64,000 bases of DNA, from assembly GCF_004119495.1 (NCBI RefSeq), contig NZ_NRQU01000012.1, forward strand, positions 1-64,000. The letters run 5' to 3'. Origin of the DNA: Flavobacterium sp. YO12 (lineage in GTDB: Bacteria; Bacteroidota; Bacteroidia; Flavobacteriales; Flavobacteriaceae). Shown here in pieces: positions 43,335 through 53,300 of the stretch (position 1 is its first letter; the number at the start of each line of letters is the position of its first letter). The notes below the pieces were generated by a model. That model was not told the DNA's origin, ran no database searches, and worked only from the letters and a program-made list of their open reading frames with translations. The position numbers and the translations under genes are program-made.

Positions 43335-44477
43335 ATGAAATTCAATACTAAGGTAATACACGGTGGTCAGCATCATGATCCAAGTACGGGAGCTGTTATG
43401 CCTCCGGTGTATCAAACTTCAACTTTTATTCAAACAAGCCCAGGAAAACCTTTGGCTGATTACGAATATAGCCGAGCGTCAAACCCAACTCGAAGCGCTT
43501 TAGAAAATGCATTAGCAAGTATTGAAAACGGTACTCGCGGATTAGCTTTTTCATCAGGTTTAGCAGCGACAGATTGTATTTTAAGATCGTTTAAAGCGGG
43601 AGATGAAATTATAGCAATGGATGATTTATATGGAGGAACATACAGGATGTTTTCTCGTATTTATAAAGATTCTGGAATTAAATTTCATTTTGTAGATATG
43701 ACAGATATTGAAAAATTGAAGTCATTAATTAATGAAAACACAAAACTGGTTTGGGTAGAAACACCTACAAATCCGTTGATGAAATTGGCAGATATTGAGG
43801 AAGTAGCCAAAATCACAAAAGAGAATAAAATTTTGTTTGCTGTAGATAATACTTTTGCAACGCCTTATCTGCAAAAACCTCTTGATTTAGGAGCGGATAT
43901 CGTTATGCATTCTGCTACAAAATATTTAGGCGGACATTCTGATGTTATTGCCGGCGCTTTAATTGTAAAAGATGAGGCTTTGGGAGATCAATTGCATTTT
44001 CAACAATTTGCAACTGGTGCTACACTTGGACCAATGGATAGTTTTTTAGTTTTAAGAGGAATTAAAACACTTTCATTAAGAGTGCAGAGACATTGTGAAA
44101 ATGGAGAAAAAGTGGTGGAGTTTTTAAGCAATCATCCAAAAATTGATACTGTTTATTATCCGGGATTAAAAAGCCATCCGTTTCACGAAATCGCTAAGAA
44201 ACAAATGAAGGCTTTTGGCGGAATGGTTTCTTTTACTTTTAAATCAGGTAAAAAAGAAGATTCTATTGCATTTCTAGAAAAATTAAAAGTTTTCACTCTT
44301 GCAGAATCTTTGGGAGGAGTAGAGTCTTTGGCGAATCATCCAGCTTTAATGACACACGCTTCTATTCCAGCTGATAAAAGAGCCGAAGTTGGTATTACAG
44401 ATGATTTAGTTCGATTAAGTGTAGGTATTGAAGATGCCGAAGATTTAATTGCCGATCTAGAACAAGCTTTAGCATAA
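43335..44477 (+). CDS. Trans-sulfuration PLP enzyme (cystathionine gamma-synthase/lyase)
   Basis: This cytosolic enzyme of the Cys/Met metabolism family has 380 residues. The pyridoxal-phosphate lysine is K196 in SATKYLGGHSD; YEYSRASNPTR (44-54) and VWVETPTNPLMK (139-150) are the substrate and cofactor segments. Sequence alone does not separate cystathionine gamma-synthase (MetB) from gamma-lyase. No riboswitch is visible in the 104-bp upstream gap. Confidence 0.92.
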   Translation: MKFNTKVIHGGQHHDPSTGAVMPPVYQTSTFIQTSPGKPLADYEYSRASNPTRSALENALASIENGTRGLAFSSGLAATDCILRSFKAGDEIIAMDDLYGGTYRMFSRIYKDSGIKFHFVDMTDIEKLKSLINENTKLVWVETPTNPLMKLADIEEVAKITKENKILFAVDNTFATPYLQKPLDLGADIVMHSATKYLGGHSDVIAGALIVKDEALGDQLHFQQFATGATLGPMDSFLVLRGIKTLSLRVQRHCENGEKVVEFLSNHPKIDTVYYPGLKSHPFHEIAKKQMKAFGGMVSFTFKSGKKEDSIAFLEKLKVFTLAESLGGVESLANHPALMTHASIPADKRAEVGITDDLVRLSVGIEDAEDLIADLEQALA

Positions 44478-44494
44478 AGGTTAAATCTTCAAAT

Positions 44495-44538
44495 AAAAAA
44501 TCCCAAAATAATTAAGATTGGAATTTGGGATTTTTTTT
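44495..44538. terminator. Bidirectional terminator
   Basis: AAAAAATCCCAAA and TTTGGGATTTTTT form the stem between convergent genes, with T-runs for both strands. The loop contains a TTGGAA word shared with the region near 28554. Confidence 0.85.
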
Positions 44539-44550
44539 ATTCCTGTTTTT

Positions 44551-45342
44551 TTAGAAATCCAGATAATAAATGTATCCTGCATTAAACCAGACTTGCCAAT
44601 CGTTTGATTTGTTTTCTTTGTAAATGTCTTTGTTTGGATTTAAACCATCGACCCAGTCAGAATTAAAGGCTTGAAAACGTGCTTCAAGCATTAAATCGCT
44701 CATTCTGGTTAATTTGTAATGAATGCCTGCAGCAGCAGTTGCTGATAAGACTAAATTACTTTCGCTTGAATAGCCATGTTCACGACCATCAGAAGGAGTT
44801 AAGTATTTTAAGGGTGTAGTTTCAATAGTTCCTAATTCGCCGAAACCAGATTTTGTTTTGGTTGAGTAATAGCTGACAAGAAAACCTAAACTTACATAAG
44901 GGCTTAAACTTCCAGGACTATTTTCGTAATCGTGAACTTTCATAAAAGGAGAAAACTCTAATTGCGGTCCAAGATTAATCGTGCTTGTACTTCCGCTCAT
45001 GGCTTTAAGTCTTTGGACTCCTAATGTTGGAGGATTTTTACTAACCCATTTGCCAAAATGATGAAGATTGGTTTTAGTGAATGAAAACTCAGTGCGCACT
45101 TTGAAGTGTTCTGAAAAAAAATGCTCTTTGTTATTATTTGATGAAAAGTTGAGAAAGTGAATGATTCCTACGCCAAAACCTGTATTACCAGCGTTTGTGT
45201 CAAAGTTGTTTCGCTCACCATAATCTGATTGAAAAGTTACGGGGCCAAACATAATTCCTATTTCATGTGCAAGAGATGACTGCGCATTTATTGTTGAAAT
45301 TCCAAACAAGGCGAAAATAATGAAATATAGGCGTTTACACAT
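44551..45342 (-). CDS. THC0290_0291 family outer-membrane protein
   Basis: I start at the ATG at 45342 (MCKRLYFIIFALFGIST), giving 263 residues; the frame extending to 45357 begins with TTG. A signal peptide (about 1-20) is followed by a beta-rich outer-membrane-barrel-like protein. HEIGIMFGPVTFQSDYGERN and FGVGIIHFLNF match what I recall of the Flavobacteriia THC0290_0291 family. The function is unknown. The C-terminal aromatic residue (YYLDF) fits an outer-membrane barrel. Confidence 0.75.
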   Translation of the reverse strand: MCKRLYFIIFALFGISTINAQSSLAHEIGIMFGPVTFQSDYGERNNFDTNAGNTGFGVGIIHFLNFSSNNNKEHFFSEHFKVRTEFSFTKTNLHHFGKWVSKNPPTLGVQRLKAMSGSTSTINLGPQLEFSPFMKVHDYENSPGSLSPYVSLGFLVSYYSTKTKSGFGELGTIETTPLKYLTPSDGREHGYSSESNLVLSATAAAGIHYKLTRMSDLMLEARFQAFNSDWVDGLNPNKDIYKENKSNDWQVWFNAGYIYYLDF

Positions 45343-45567
45343 TTTTAAGGCTTTCAAATATTGGGTAAATATATAAAAAACGTGATCTATTCAAAATATT
45401 ATGATCTTCTATTAGAAAATTGGTAACAAAACACTTAATTTTCTAACTTTAAGTACTGCAATTGGATGTAAATTCGAAAGGGAAAAATTGTATTTGATTG
45501 TTTGTTTAGAAATAACACAATTCTTCTTCAAAAACGAAAAAAATAACAATGCATGATCATTTTGATG

Positions 45568-45575
45568 TATCTTTG
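45568..45575 (+). promoter_or_regulatory. Predicted -7 box of gdhA
   Basis: TATCTTTG matches TAnnTTTG exactly, 92 bp before the gdhA ATG, so the leader would be about 85 nt. No clear -33 TTG is seen. The gap 45358-45666 otherwise holds AT-rich sequence without a recognisable riboswitch. Confidence 0.45.
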
Positions 45576-45666
45576 TCAGTTGTAACGAAAACGTTTTCTT
45601 AAAACGTATTTTCTTATTTTAAAGGGTTAAAAGTTAAACTATTATTTGAATAATTTATTTAAAAAA

Positions 45667-47010
45667 ATGGAACAAAAAATAAATGAATTTATGGCTCAAG
45701 TTGAGTCAAAAAATCCAAATGAGCCAGAATTTCTTCAAGCGGTTAGAGAATTTGCAGAAACCGTAATCCCATTTATCGCAGAACGCAAGAAGTATGACGG
45801 AAAAAATTTACTTCTTAGAATTGCTGAGCCGGAAAGATCTATAATTTTTAGAGTTCCGTGGGTTGACGACAAAGGAGAAATAATTGTAAATAGAGGTTTT
45901 AGAATTCAAATGAATTCTGCAATTGGACCTTACAAAGGAGGAATTAGATTTCATCACACAGTAAACTTATCTGTTTTGAAATTCTTGGCCTTCGAACAGG
46001 TTTTTAAAAATAGTTTGACAACACTGCCAATGGGTGGTGGAAAAGGAGGTTCTGATTTTGATCCTGAAGGAAAATCTGATGGAGAGATCATGCGTTTCTG
46101 TCAATCATTTATGACTGAGTTATGCCGTCATATTGGTCCAGACTTAGATGTCCCTGCTGGTGATATTGGTGTTGGAGCAAGAGAAATTGGTTACCTTTTT
46201 GGTCAATACAAAAGAATTAGAAATGAGTTTACTGGAGTTTTAACTGGAAAAGGAATTGCTTACGGTGGTTCTTTGATTAGACCAGAAGCTACAGGTTATG
46301 GAGTTGTTTACTTTACAGATCAGATGCTTAGAACTATTGGGCATGATATTAAAGGTAAAAGAGTTGCTATTTCTGGATTTGGAAACGTAGCTTGGGGAGT
46401 TGCCTTAAAAATAAACGAATTAGGAGGTAAACTAGTTACTATTTCTGGTCCTGATGGTTATATTTATGATGAAGAAGGAATCTCTGGAGAGAAAATCGAT
46501 CATATGGTCGAAATGAGAGCAAGTGGAGATAATAGAGCCGAAAGATATTTAGAGAAATATCCAAATGCTGTTTTCCATAAAGGAAAAAGCCCTTGGGAAG
46601 TAAAAGTGGATATCGCTATTCCTTGTGCTACTCAAAATGAATTGAATGGAGAAGATGCTCAGAAACTTATCGATAACGGTGTTTTATGTGTAACTGAAGC
46701 GGCAAACATGCCTTCGACTTTAGATGCTATTAAATTGTTCTTAGATAATAAAGTACTTTTTGCTCCAGGAAAAGCAGCGAATGCTGGTGGAGTTGCAGCG
46801 TCTGGATTAGAAATGACACAAAACTCAATTCGTTTGAACTGGACAAGTGAAGAAGTAGATTTGAGATTGAAAGATATCATGGTTGGAATTCACAACCAAT
46901 GTAAAAAATACGGTGCAGAAGAAGATGGTTATGTAAACTATGTAAAAGGAGCTAACATTGCCGGATTTGTTAAAGTTGCCGATGCTATGCTTGCTCAAGG
47001 TGTAGTGTAA
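45667..47010 (+). CDS. gdhA: NADP-specific glutamate dehydrogenase
   Basis: This enzyme forms glutamate from 2-oxoglutarate, ammonia and NADPH. I choose the ATG at 45667 (MEQKINEFMAQVESKNP), giving the standard 447 residues; the upstream TTG at 45646 is less likely. The catalytic lysine is K126 in PMGGGKGG, GPYKGGIRFH is at 88-97 and the dinucleotide-binding GFGNVAWG is near 238-245. The gene is followed directly by a strong terminator. Confidence 0.96.
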   Translation: MEQKINEFMAQVESKNPNEPEFLQAVREFAETVIPFIAERKKYDGKNLLLRIAEPERSIIFRVPWVDDKGEIIVNRGFRIQMNSAIGPYKGGIRFHHTVNLSVLKFLAFEQVFKNSLTTLPMGGGKGGSDFDPEGKSDGEIMRFCQSFMTELCRHIGPDLDVPAGDIGVGAREIGYLFGQYKRIRNEFTGVLTGKGIAYGGSLIRPEATGYGVVYFTDQMLRTIGHDIKGKRVAISGFGNVAWGVALKINELGGKLVTISGPDGYIYDEEGISGEKIDHMVEMRASGDNRAERYLEKYPNAVFHKGKSPWEVKVDIAIPCATQNELNGEDAQKLIDNGVLCVTEAANMPSTLDAIKLFLDNKVLFAPGKAANAGGVAASGLEMTQNSIRLNWTSEEVDLRLKDIMVGIHNQCKKYGAEEDGYVNYVKGANIAGFVKVADAMLAQGVV

Positions 47011-47025
47011 GATTAATTACAATTG

Positions 47026-47073
47026 AAAAATGCTCTCATTTGTCTTTCAGGATGAATCGAGAGCATTTTTTTT
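47026..47073 (+). terminator. Terminator of gdhA
   Basis: AAAAATGCTCTC pairs with GAGAGCATTTTT across a loop of about 21 nt, then a T-run follows on the plus strand. Confidence 0.85.
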
Positions 47074-47108
47074 GTGCAGTAACAAAAATTAAATGTACTT
47101 GTTTATAG

Positions 47109-47116
47109 TATATTTG
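47109..47116 (+). promoter_or_regulatory. Predicted -7 box of the PorZ-like gene
   Basis: TATATTTG matches TAnnTTTG, 21 bp before the ATG at 47137. No -33 TTG is found at the usual distance. Confidence 0.45.
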
Positions 47117-47136
47117 TCTATCTGAATATAGTAATA

Positions 47137-49419
47137 ATGACAAGAAAGGCGCTTTGTATTTTGTTTTTGACTTTGTTTCAATTTGGTTTTGCGCAAAGTC
47201 AATTGTCATGGCAGGGTTATTTTTCCTTCAATGAAATTAAAGATATTTCAGAGTCTTCAAATACAGTTTTTGCCGCATCAGAAAATGCATTGTTTTTTAA
47301 AAACACCGCTTCAAATGTATTGAAGACGAAAACAACCGTAGATGGTCTTTCTGGGCAAACAATTTCTGCGGTTTATTATAGTGAAGCTTTTAAAAAAACA
47401 ATCATTGGTTACGAAAATGGTTTAATGCTTATTATTAATGAAACTGACGGAAGTATAACCAAGAAAGTCGATATTATAAACAAACAGCTTCCTTCAAATC
47501 TAAAAAAAATCAATCATATAATGGAGCATAACGGATTGCTCTATGTTGCGTGCGATTTTGGAATTGTACAGTTCAATTTGGCGACATTGCAGTTTGGAGA
47601 TACTTATTTTATAGGAGACAATGGTGCTGAAATAAGCGTAAAGCAAACTACTTTTTTTAACGGTTTTATTTTTGCTGCCACTTCCTCAGGAATTAGAAAA
47701 GCAGATGCAGCAAGTGCTAATTTAAATGATTTTAATCAATGGACTGTTGTGAATACCGGCGATTGGTCAAGTGTTGAAGCTTTAGATTTAGAGCTGATAG
47801 CAATTAACGCTTCGGGTTATATTCATCGCTATAATTCGATTAGTTTTATTGGTTTTTTACAACTTCCTCAGTCTTCTTCTGATATGCGCGCAGTAAACCA
47901 AAATTTATTTATTACAATCCCTAACACAGTATATGTTTATAATAATCAGATGATTTTAAGTCGTCAGATTTCAAATGCTCAGGTTTTAGATAGTAGTTTG
48001 GTTTTTACATGTGCTACAGCAGTTGGAGATTTATTATATATTGGAACAAAAGATAAAGGATTGATGACTTCTTCGCTTAGTAGTGCTGGAGTTTTTATAA
48101 ACAGTACTCCGGCAGGACCTTTTAGAAATAATATTTTTTCATTAGATGTTACGCCAAATGTACTTTGGGCAGTTTATGGAGATTATGATACTTATTACAA
48201 TCCGTACGATTTAGATAGTTACGGAATTAGTAAATACGCATCTTCTAACTGGCTGAATATTCCGTATTCTCAAGTATATGATGCAAAATCTATAACAAGA
48301 ATTATTGTAAATCCTAAAAATGAAAAACAAGTTTATGCAAGTTCTTTTTTCTCGGGTTTGCTTCGGGTAGAAGATGATGTTCCTAATTTTTTATATAACG
48401 AAAAAAACAGCGGCCTGGAAAGTATAACTTATGAAGGGCCAAATTATAAAGATGTTCGTATAAATGGAACTGCATTTGATAAAACCGGAAACCTCTGGAT
48501 AACAAACAGCAGGATTAAAAATGGACTGAAAGTTTTGAAAGCCAACGGTCAATGGCAGAGTTACGCAACCAGCTCAATTTTGAATAATGCCGAAACAACC
48601 AGTTATGCTAATATTGTTATTGATAGAAATAATACCAAATGGATTTCGACAAGTAACGAAGGTGTGATTGCTTTCAATGAGAGTACAAATGCATTCAAGA
48701 AAATGACATTTGGTGTTGATGCAGGAAATTTGCCGTCTGCAGATGTGAGATCTGTGATAATAGATACTAAAAATCAACTTTGGATAGGAACTACAAAAGG
48801 ATTAAGAGTTTTGTCGAACGTGGGAAGTTTTCAATCTGATAGTCAGTTAAAGGCAAATCCGATTATTATCATGGAGGATAATTTGGCTCAGGAACTAATG
48901 TATGAACAGTTTATTACTTCTATAGCAGTAGATGGATCAAATAATAAATGGATTGGAACGGCTGATTCTGGAGTTTTTATGGTTTCGCCTAACGGGCAGG
49001 AAACAAAATATCATTTTACTATTAATAATTCGCCAATGCCAAGTAATATGGTGAATGATATTAAGATTAATAGCGTAACCGGAGAAGTTTTTATAGCGAC
49101 AAACAAAGGAATGATTTCATTTAAAGGAGTTGCAACTGGAGCTAATGATGATTTGAGTAATGTTTATGTGTATCCAAATCCAGTTCGTCCAACCTATTCA
49201 GGAACCATAAAAGTGGCTGGATTGTTAGATAAAGCCAATGTTAAAATTACTGATATTGAAGGGAATCTTGTTTTCGAAACCACTTCAGAAGGCGGTACAA
49301 TAGAATGGGATACAACTGCTTTTGGTAAATATAAAGTAGCCTCTGGTGTGTATATGGTTTTTATCTCGGCGCAAGACGGAGGAGAAACAAAAGTTAAAAA
49401 AGTGATGATAATTAGATAA
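47137..49419 (+). CDS. PorZ-like type IX secretion system beta-propeller protein
   Basis: The 760-residue exported protein has a signal peptide (1-19, ending FGFAQ). A run of propeller blades of the two-component-regulator type (about 25-670) carries repeated WIGTxxG / WISTSNEG / WITNSR signatures. A C-terminal type A sorting-like domain (about 680-760: VYVYPNPVRPTYSGTIKV ... KVKKVMIIR) follows. P. gingivalis PorZ is a surface component of the type IX attachment complex, and this layout and the recO neighbour fit that family. It is probably anchored at or passed through the outer membrane. Single gene with its own promoter box. Confidence 0.82.
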   Translation: MTRKALCILFLTLFQFGFAQSQLSWQGYFSFNEIKDISESSNTVFAASENALFFKNTASNVLKTKTTVDGLSGQTISAVYYSEAFKKTIIGYENGLMLIINETDGSITKKVDIINKQLPSNLKKINHIMEHNGLLYVACDFGIVQFNLATLQFGDTYFIGDNGAEISVKQTTFFNGFIFAATSSGIRKADAASANLNDFNQWTVVNTGDWSSVEALDLELIAINASGYIHRYNSISFIGFLQLPQSSSDMRAVNQNLFITIPNTVYVYNNQMILSRQISNAQVLDSSLVFTCATAVGDLLYIGTKDKGLMTSSLSSAGVFINSTPAGPFRNNIFSLDVTPNVLWAVYGDYDTYYNPYDLDSYGISKYASSNWLNIPYSQVYDAKSITRIIVNPKNEKQVYASSFFSGLLRVEDDVPNFLYNEKNSGLESITYEGPNYKDVRINGTAFDKTGNLWITNSRIKNGLKVLKANGQWQSYATSSILNNAETTSYANIVIDRNNTKWISTSNEGVIAFNESTNAFKKMTFGVDAGNLPSADVRSVIIDTKNQLWIGTTKGLRVLSNVGSFQSDSQLKANPIIIMEDNLAQELMYEQFITSIAVDGSNNKWIGTADSGVFMVSPNGQETKYHFTINNSPMPSNMVNDIKINSVTGEVFIATNKGMISFKGVATGANDDLSNVYVYPNPVRPTYSGTIKVAGLLDKANVKITDIEGNLVFETTSEGGTIEWDTTAFGKYKVASGVYMVFISAQDGGETKVKKVMIIR

Positions 49420-49451
49420 TGTGAAAATTGAGATAATTAGATAATTGCTAA

Positions 49452-49480
49452 ATAACTAAGAAGTCTCATAATCTAAAAAT
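49452..49480. repeat. Intergenic word repeat, family B
   Basis: AACTAAGAAGTCTCATAATCTAAAAA is a short copy of the TCTAAGAAG / TCTAATAATCTAAAA words seen at 36570 and 41166. It lies between the PorZ-like gene and recO. Confidence 0.45.
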
Positions 49481-49486
49481 ATAAAA

Positions 49487-50200
49487 GTGCTCGTTAAAAC
49501 AAAAGCCATAGTAATCTCCTCTTTAAAATTTCAGGAAAAAAGCCTGATCGTAAAATGCTTTACGCTTTCAAGCGGCTTGAAGTCTTATTTTGTGCGTGAT
49601 GCATTTTCCAGTCGAAAAGCGAGTCAGAAAATTGCTTATTTTCAACCGTTGTCGATTTTAGAGATTGAAGCCGTACATAAAAACAAAGGCACTTTAGAAA
49701 ATTTTAAAGAAATAAAAACCGCAGTTCCTTTTCAAAGTATTCATACCGATCTTGTAAAAAGCACTATGGTAATGTTTCTTTCGGAAATGCTTCATTATTC
49801 TATTCAAGAAGAAGAAAAAAACGAATCGCTTTTTGTGTTTTTAGAAACCGCATTGACTTGGCTGGATCATCATGAAGAAATTTCAAATTTTCATTTAATT
49901 TTACTTTTAGAAATTACAAAATATCTCGGCTTTTATCCAGATGTTTCGGAAATTGATCTGCCTCATTTTGAGATGAATGATGGCGTTTTTACACTTTTTT
50001 CAGGCGGAAATACACTTTCTGAGCACGAAACCAATTTGCTTAGAAAATTACTCGATTTAAAATTTGATAACGATCAAAAAGTTTTTCATGTTGTAGAAAG
50101 ACAAATGCTGCTAAAAATTATTATTGATTACTATAGTTTTCATTTAGACGGATTCAAAAAGCCGAAATCTTTAGAGATTTTAAAAGAAATTTTCTCTTAA
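49487..50200 (+). CDS. recO: DNA repair protein RecO
   Basis: RecO mediates RecA loading on SSB-coated DNA in the RecFOR pathway. The 237-residue protein starts at GTG (49487): MLVKTKAIVISSLKFQEKSLIVKCFT is the expected OB-fold N-terminus (cited in part). The central helical domain is present. The zinc-type cysteine cluster of some RecO proteins is absent, as is common in Bacteroidota. A short terminator follows. Confidence 0.92.
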   Translation: MLVKTKAIVISSLKFQEKSLIVKCFTLSSGLKSYFVRDAFSSRKASQKIAYFQPLSILEIEAVHKNKGTLENFKEIKTAVPFQSIHTDLVKSTMVMFLSEMLHYSIQEEEKNESLFVFLETALTWLDHHEEISNFHLILLLEITKYLGFYPDVSEIDLPHFEMNDGVFTLFSGGNTLSEHETNLLRKLLDLKFDNDQKVFHVVERQMLLKIIIDYYSFHLDGFKKPKSLEILKEIFS

Positions 50201-50202
50201 AT

Positions 50203-50225
50203 CAGCCAAAAGGCTGTTTTTTTTT
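50203..50225 (+). terminator. Terminator of recO
   Basis: CAGCC-AAAA-GGCTG stem followed by a nine-T run, two bases beyond the recO stop. Confidence 0.85.
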
Positions 50226-50330
50226 GCGGAATCCACGTGAAATTACCTGTTATTGGTCTTTTTTCCGTCATCTTTTCTCTATTTCCCTCAAAATTCCTTA
50301 CTTTCGCACCTCGTTTAAGAAAAGGATAAA

Positions 50331-53300
50331 ATGAGCACAAAATTTACTGAATACAAAGGACTTGACTTACCAACTGTAGCGTCTGAAGTTCTTGATTTTT
50401 GGAAGAAAGAAAATATATTTGAAAAGAGTGTAACTACTCGCGAAGGTGCAGAACCTTACGTATTTTTTGAAGGTCCGCCTTCGGCAAATGGATTACCGGG
50501 AATTCACCACGTAATGGCGCGTGCGATTAAAGATATTTTTTGCAGATATAAAACTCAAAAAGGTTTTCAGGTAAAAAGAAAAGCCGGATGGGATACTCAC
50601 GGTTTGCCTGTAGAATTAGGTACTGAGAAAGAATTAGGAATTACAAAAGAAGATATCGGCAAAACGATTTCGATCGAAGAATATAACGAAGCGTGTAAAA
50701 AAACCGTTATGCGTTATACTGACGTATGGAATGATTTGACCGAAAAAATGGGTTATTGGGTAGATATGGAAGATCCATATGTAACTTATAAACCAAAATA
50801 TATGGAATCTGTTTGGTGGCTTTTAAAACAAATCTACGATAAAGGTTTGTTGTACAAAGGATACACGATTCAGCCATATTCTCCAAAAGCAGGAACAGGA
50901 TTATCTTCTCACGAAGTAAATCAGCCTGGAGCTTACCGTGATGTTACCGATACTACGATTGTAGCACAGTTCAAGACATTGCCAGAAACTTTGCCAAGCT
51001 TTTTACAAGGTTTTGGAGATATTCACATTTTGGCTTGGACGACAACGCCTTGGACGCTTCCGTCAAATACAGCTTTGACAGTTGGACCAAAAATCGATTA
51101 TGTTTTAGTAAAAACATTCAATCAATACACTTTTGAGCCAATCAATGTTGTTTTAGCTAAAAACTTAGTTGGAAAACAATTCGGAAAAGGATTTTTCTTA
51201 AGTGAAGACGATGCTGATTTTGATAATGTTAAAAACGGCGATAAAAAACTTCCATACAAAATCTTAACCGAAGCAAAAGGAGCTGATTTAGTAGAAATTC
51301 GTTACGAACAATTATTGCCTTACGTATTGCCATATCAAAATGCAGAAAATGCATTTAGAGTAATCGCAGGAGATTTCGTTACTACCGAAGACGGAACAGG
51401 AGTTGTGCATACCGCTCCAACTTTTGGTGCAGATGATGCTAAAGTTGCCAAAGAAGCAAAGCCGGAAGTTCCGCCAATGTTGGTTTTAGACGAAAATGGA
51501 ACAGCTGTTCCTTTGGTGGATTTACAAGGAAAATTCACTTCACATGTAGGTGAACTTGCTGGTAAATATGTGAAAAACGAATATTATGATGCAGGTCAGG
51601 CGCCAGAGCGTTCTGTTGATGTTGAAATTGCTATTCGATTAAAAGAAGAAAATAAAGCCTTTAAGGTTGAAAAATACGTGCACAGTTATCCACACAGCTG
51701 GAGAACAGATGAGCCGTTATTATACTATCCTCTAGATTCATGGTTCATCAAAGTAACCGATGTAAAAGATAGAATGTTCGACCTGAACGAAACTATCAAT
51801 TGGAAACCTAAGTCTACTGGTGAAGGACGTTTTGGAAATTGGCTTAAAAATGCCAACGACTGGAACTTATCTCGTTCTAGATATTGGGGAATTCCGTTGC
51901 CAATTTGGAGAACTGAAGACAAAAAAGAAGAAGTTCTTATTGGTTCTGTAGAAGAATTGTACAATGCGATCGAGAAATCTATCGAAGCAGGTTTTCAAAA
52001 AGAAAACCCATTCAAAGGTTTTGAAATCGGAAATATGTCTGAATCTAATTATGATTTAATTGACTTGCATAAAAATGTAGTTGATCAAATTACGTTGGTT
52101 TCAGCTTCAGGACAGCCAATGAAGCGCGAAAGCGATTTAATTGATGTTTGGTTCGATTCTGGAGCAATGCCTTATGCACAATGGCATTATCCTTTTGAAA
52201 ACAAAGATAAAATTGACGATAATAAAGATTTTCCAGCGAATTTTATTGCAGAAGGAGTTGATCAAACTCGTGGATGGTTTTATACTTTACACGCTATTGG
52301 AACTTTGGTTTTTGATAAAGTTGCCTATAAAAATGTAGTTTCGAATGGTTTGGTTTTGGATAAAAACGGACAAAAAATGTCGAAACGTTTAGGAAACGCA
52401 ACAGATCCTTTTGAAACAATTGCAGAATATGGTCCAGATGCTACGCGTTGGTACATGATTTCAAATGCAAATCCTTGGGATAACTTGAAATTTGATATCG
52501 AAGGAATCGCTGAGGTTCGCCGTAAATTCTTCGGAACTTTATATAACACGTATTCATTCTTCTCATTATATGCCAATATCGATGGATTTAAATACGCTGA
52601 AGCGGAAATTCCATTAAATGAAAGACCAGAAATCGATCAGTGGATTATATCTGAACTGAATACTTTAGTGAAGTTTGTTGATGAATGTTACGAAGATTAT
52701 GAGCCAACAAAAGCTACAAGAGCTATTTCTGAATTCGTTCAGGAGAATTTGAGTAACTGGTACGTTCGTTTATGTCGTCGTCGTTTCTGGAAAGGAGAAT
52801 ATGCTCATGATAAAATCGCAGCTTACCAAACGCTTTACACTTGTTTATTAACGATAAGCAAATTAAGTGCTCCGGTCGCTCCTTTTTTCATGGATAAATT
52901 ATACCGAGATTTGACCGCTTCGACTGGAACTGAGGATTTTGCTAGTGTTCACTTGGCTGAATTCCCAAAATTTGTCGAAAACTTTGTTAATAAAACGTTA
53001 GAAAGCAAAATGCAGAAGGCGCAGACAATCTCTTCTTTAGTTTTATCCCTTCGTAAAAAGGAGATGATTAAAGTACGTCAACCGCTGCAAAAGGTAATGA
53101 TACCAATACTTGACGAGAATCAGAGAGCAGAAATTGAAGCTATTTCTGAGCTTGTAAAAGCCGAAGTAAACGTGAAAGAAATCGTACTTTTAGATGATGA
53201 CTCAGGTATTTTAGTGAAACAAATTAAGCCTAATTTTAAGGCGTTAGGACCACGTTTTGGAAAAGATATGGGTCTGATTTCCAAAGAAATACAAGCTTTT

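Noticed and set aside
50499..50510. GIHH in IleRS as a sequencing or frameshift error
   Set aside because: The frame is continuous, flanking conserved residues (GLP and IKDI) align on both sides, and a swap of two positions cannot come from one base error.
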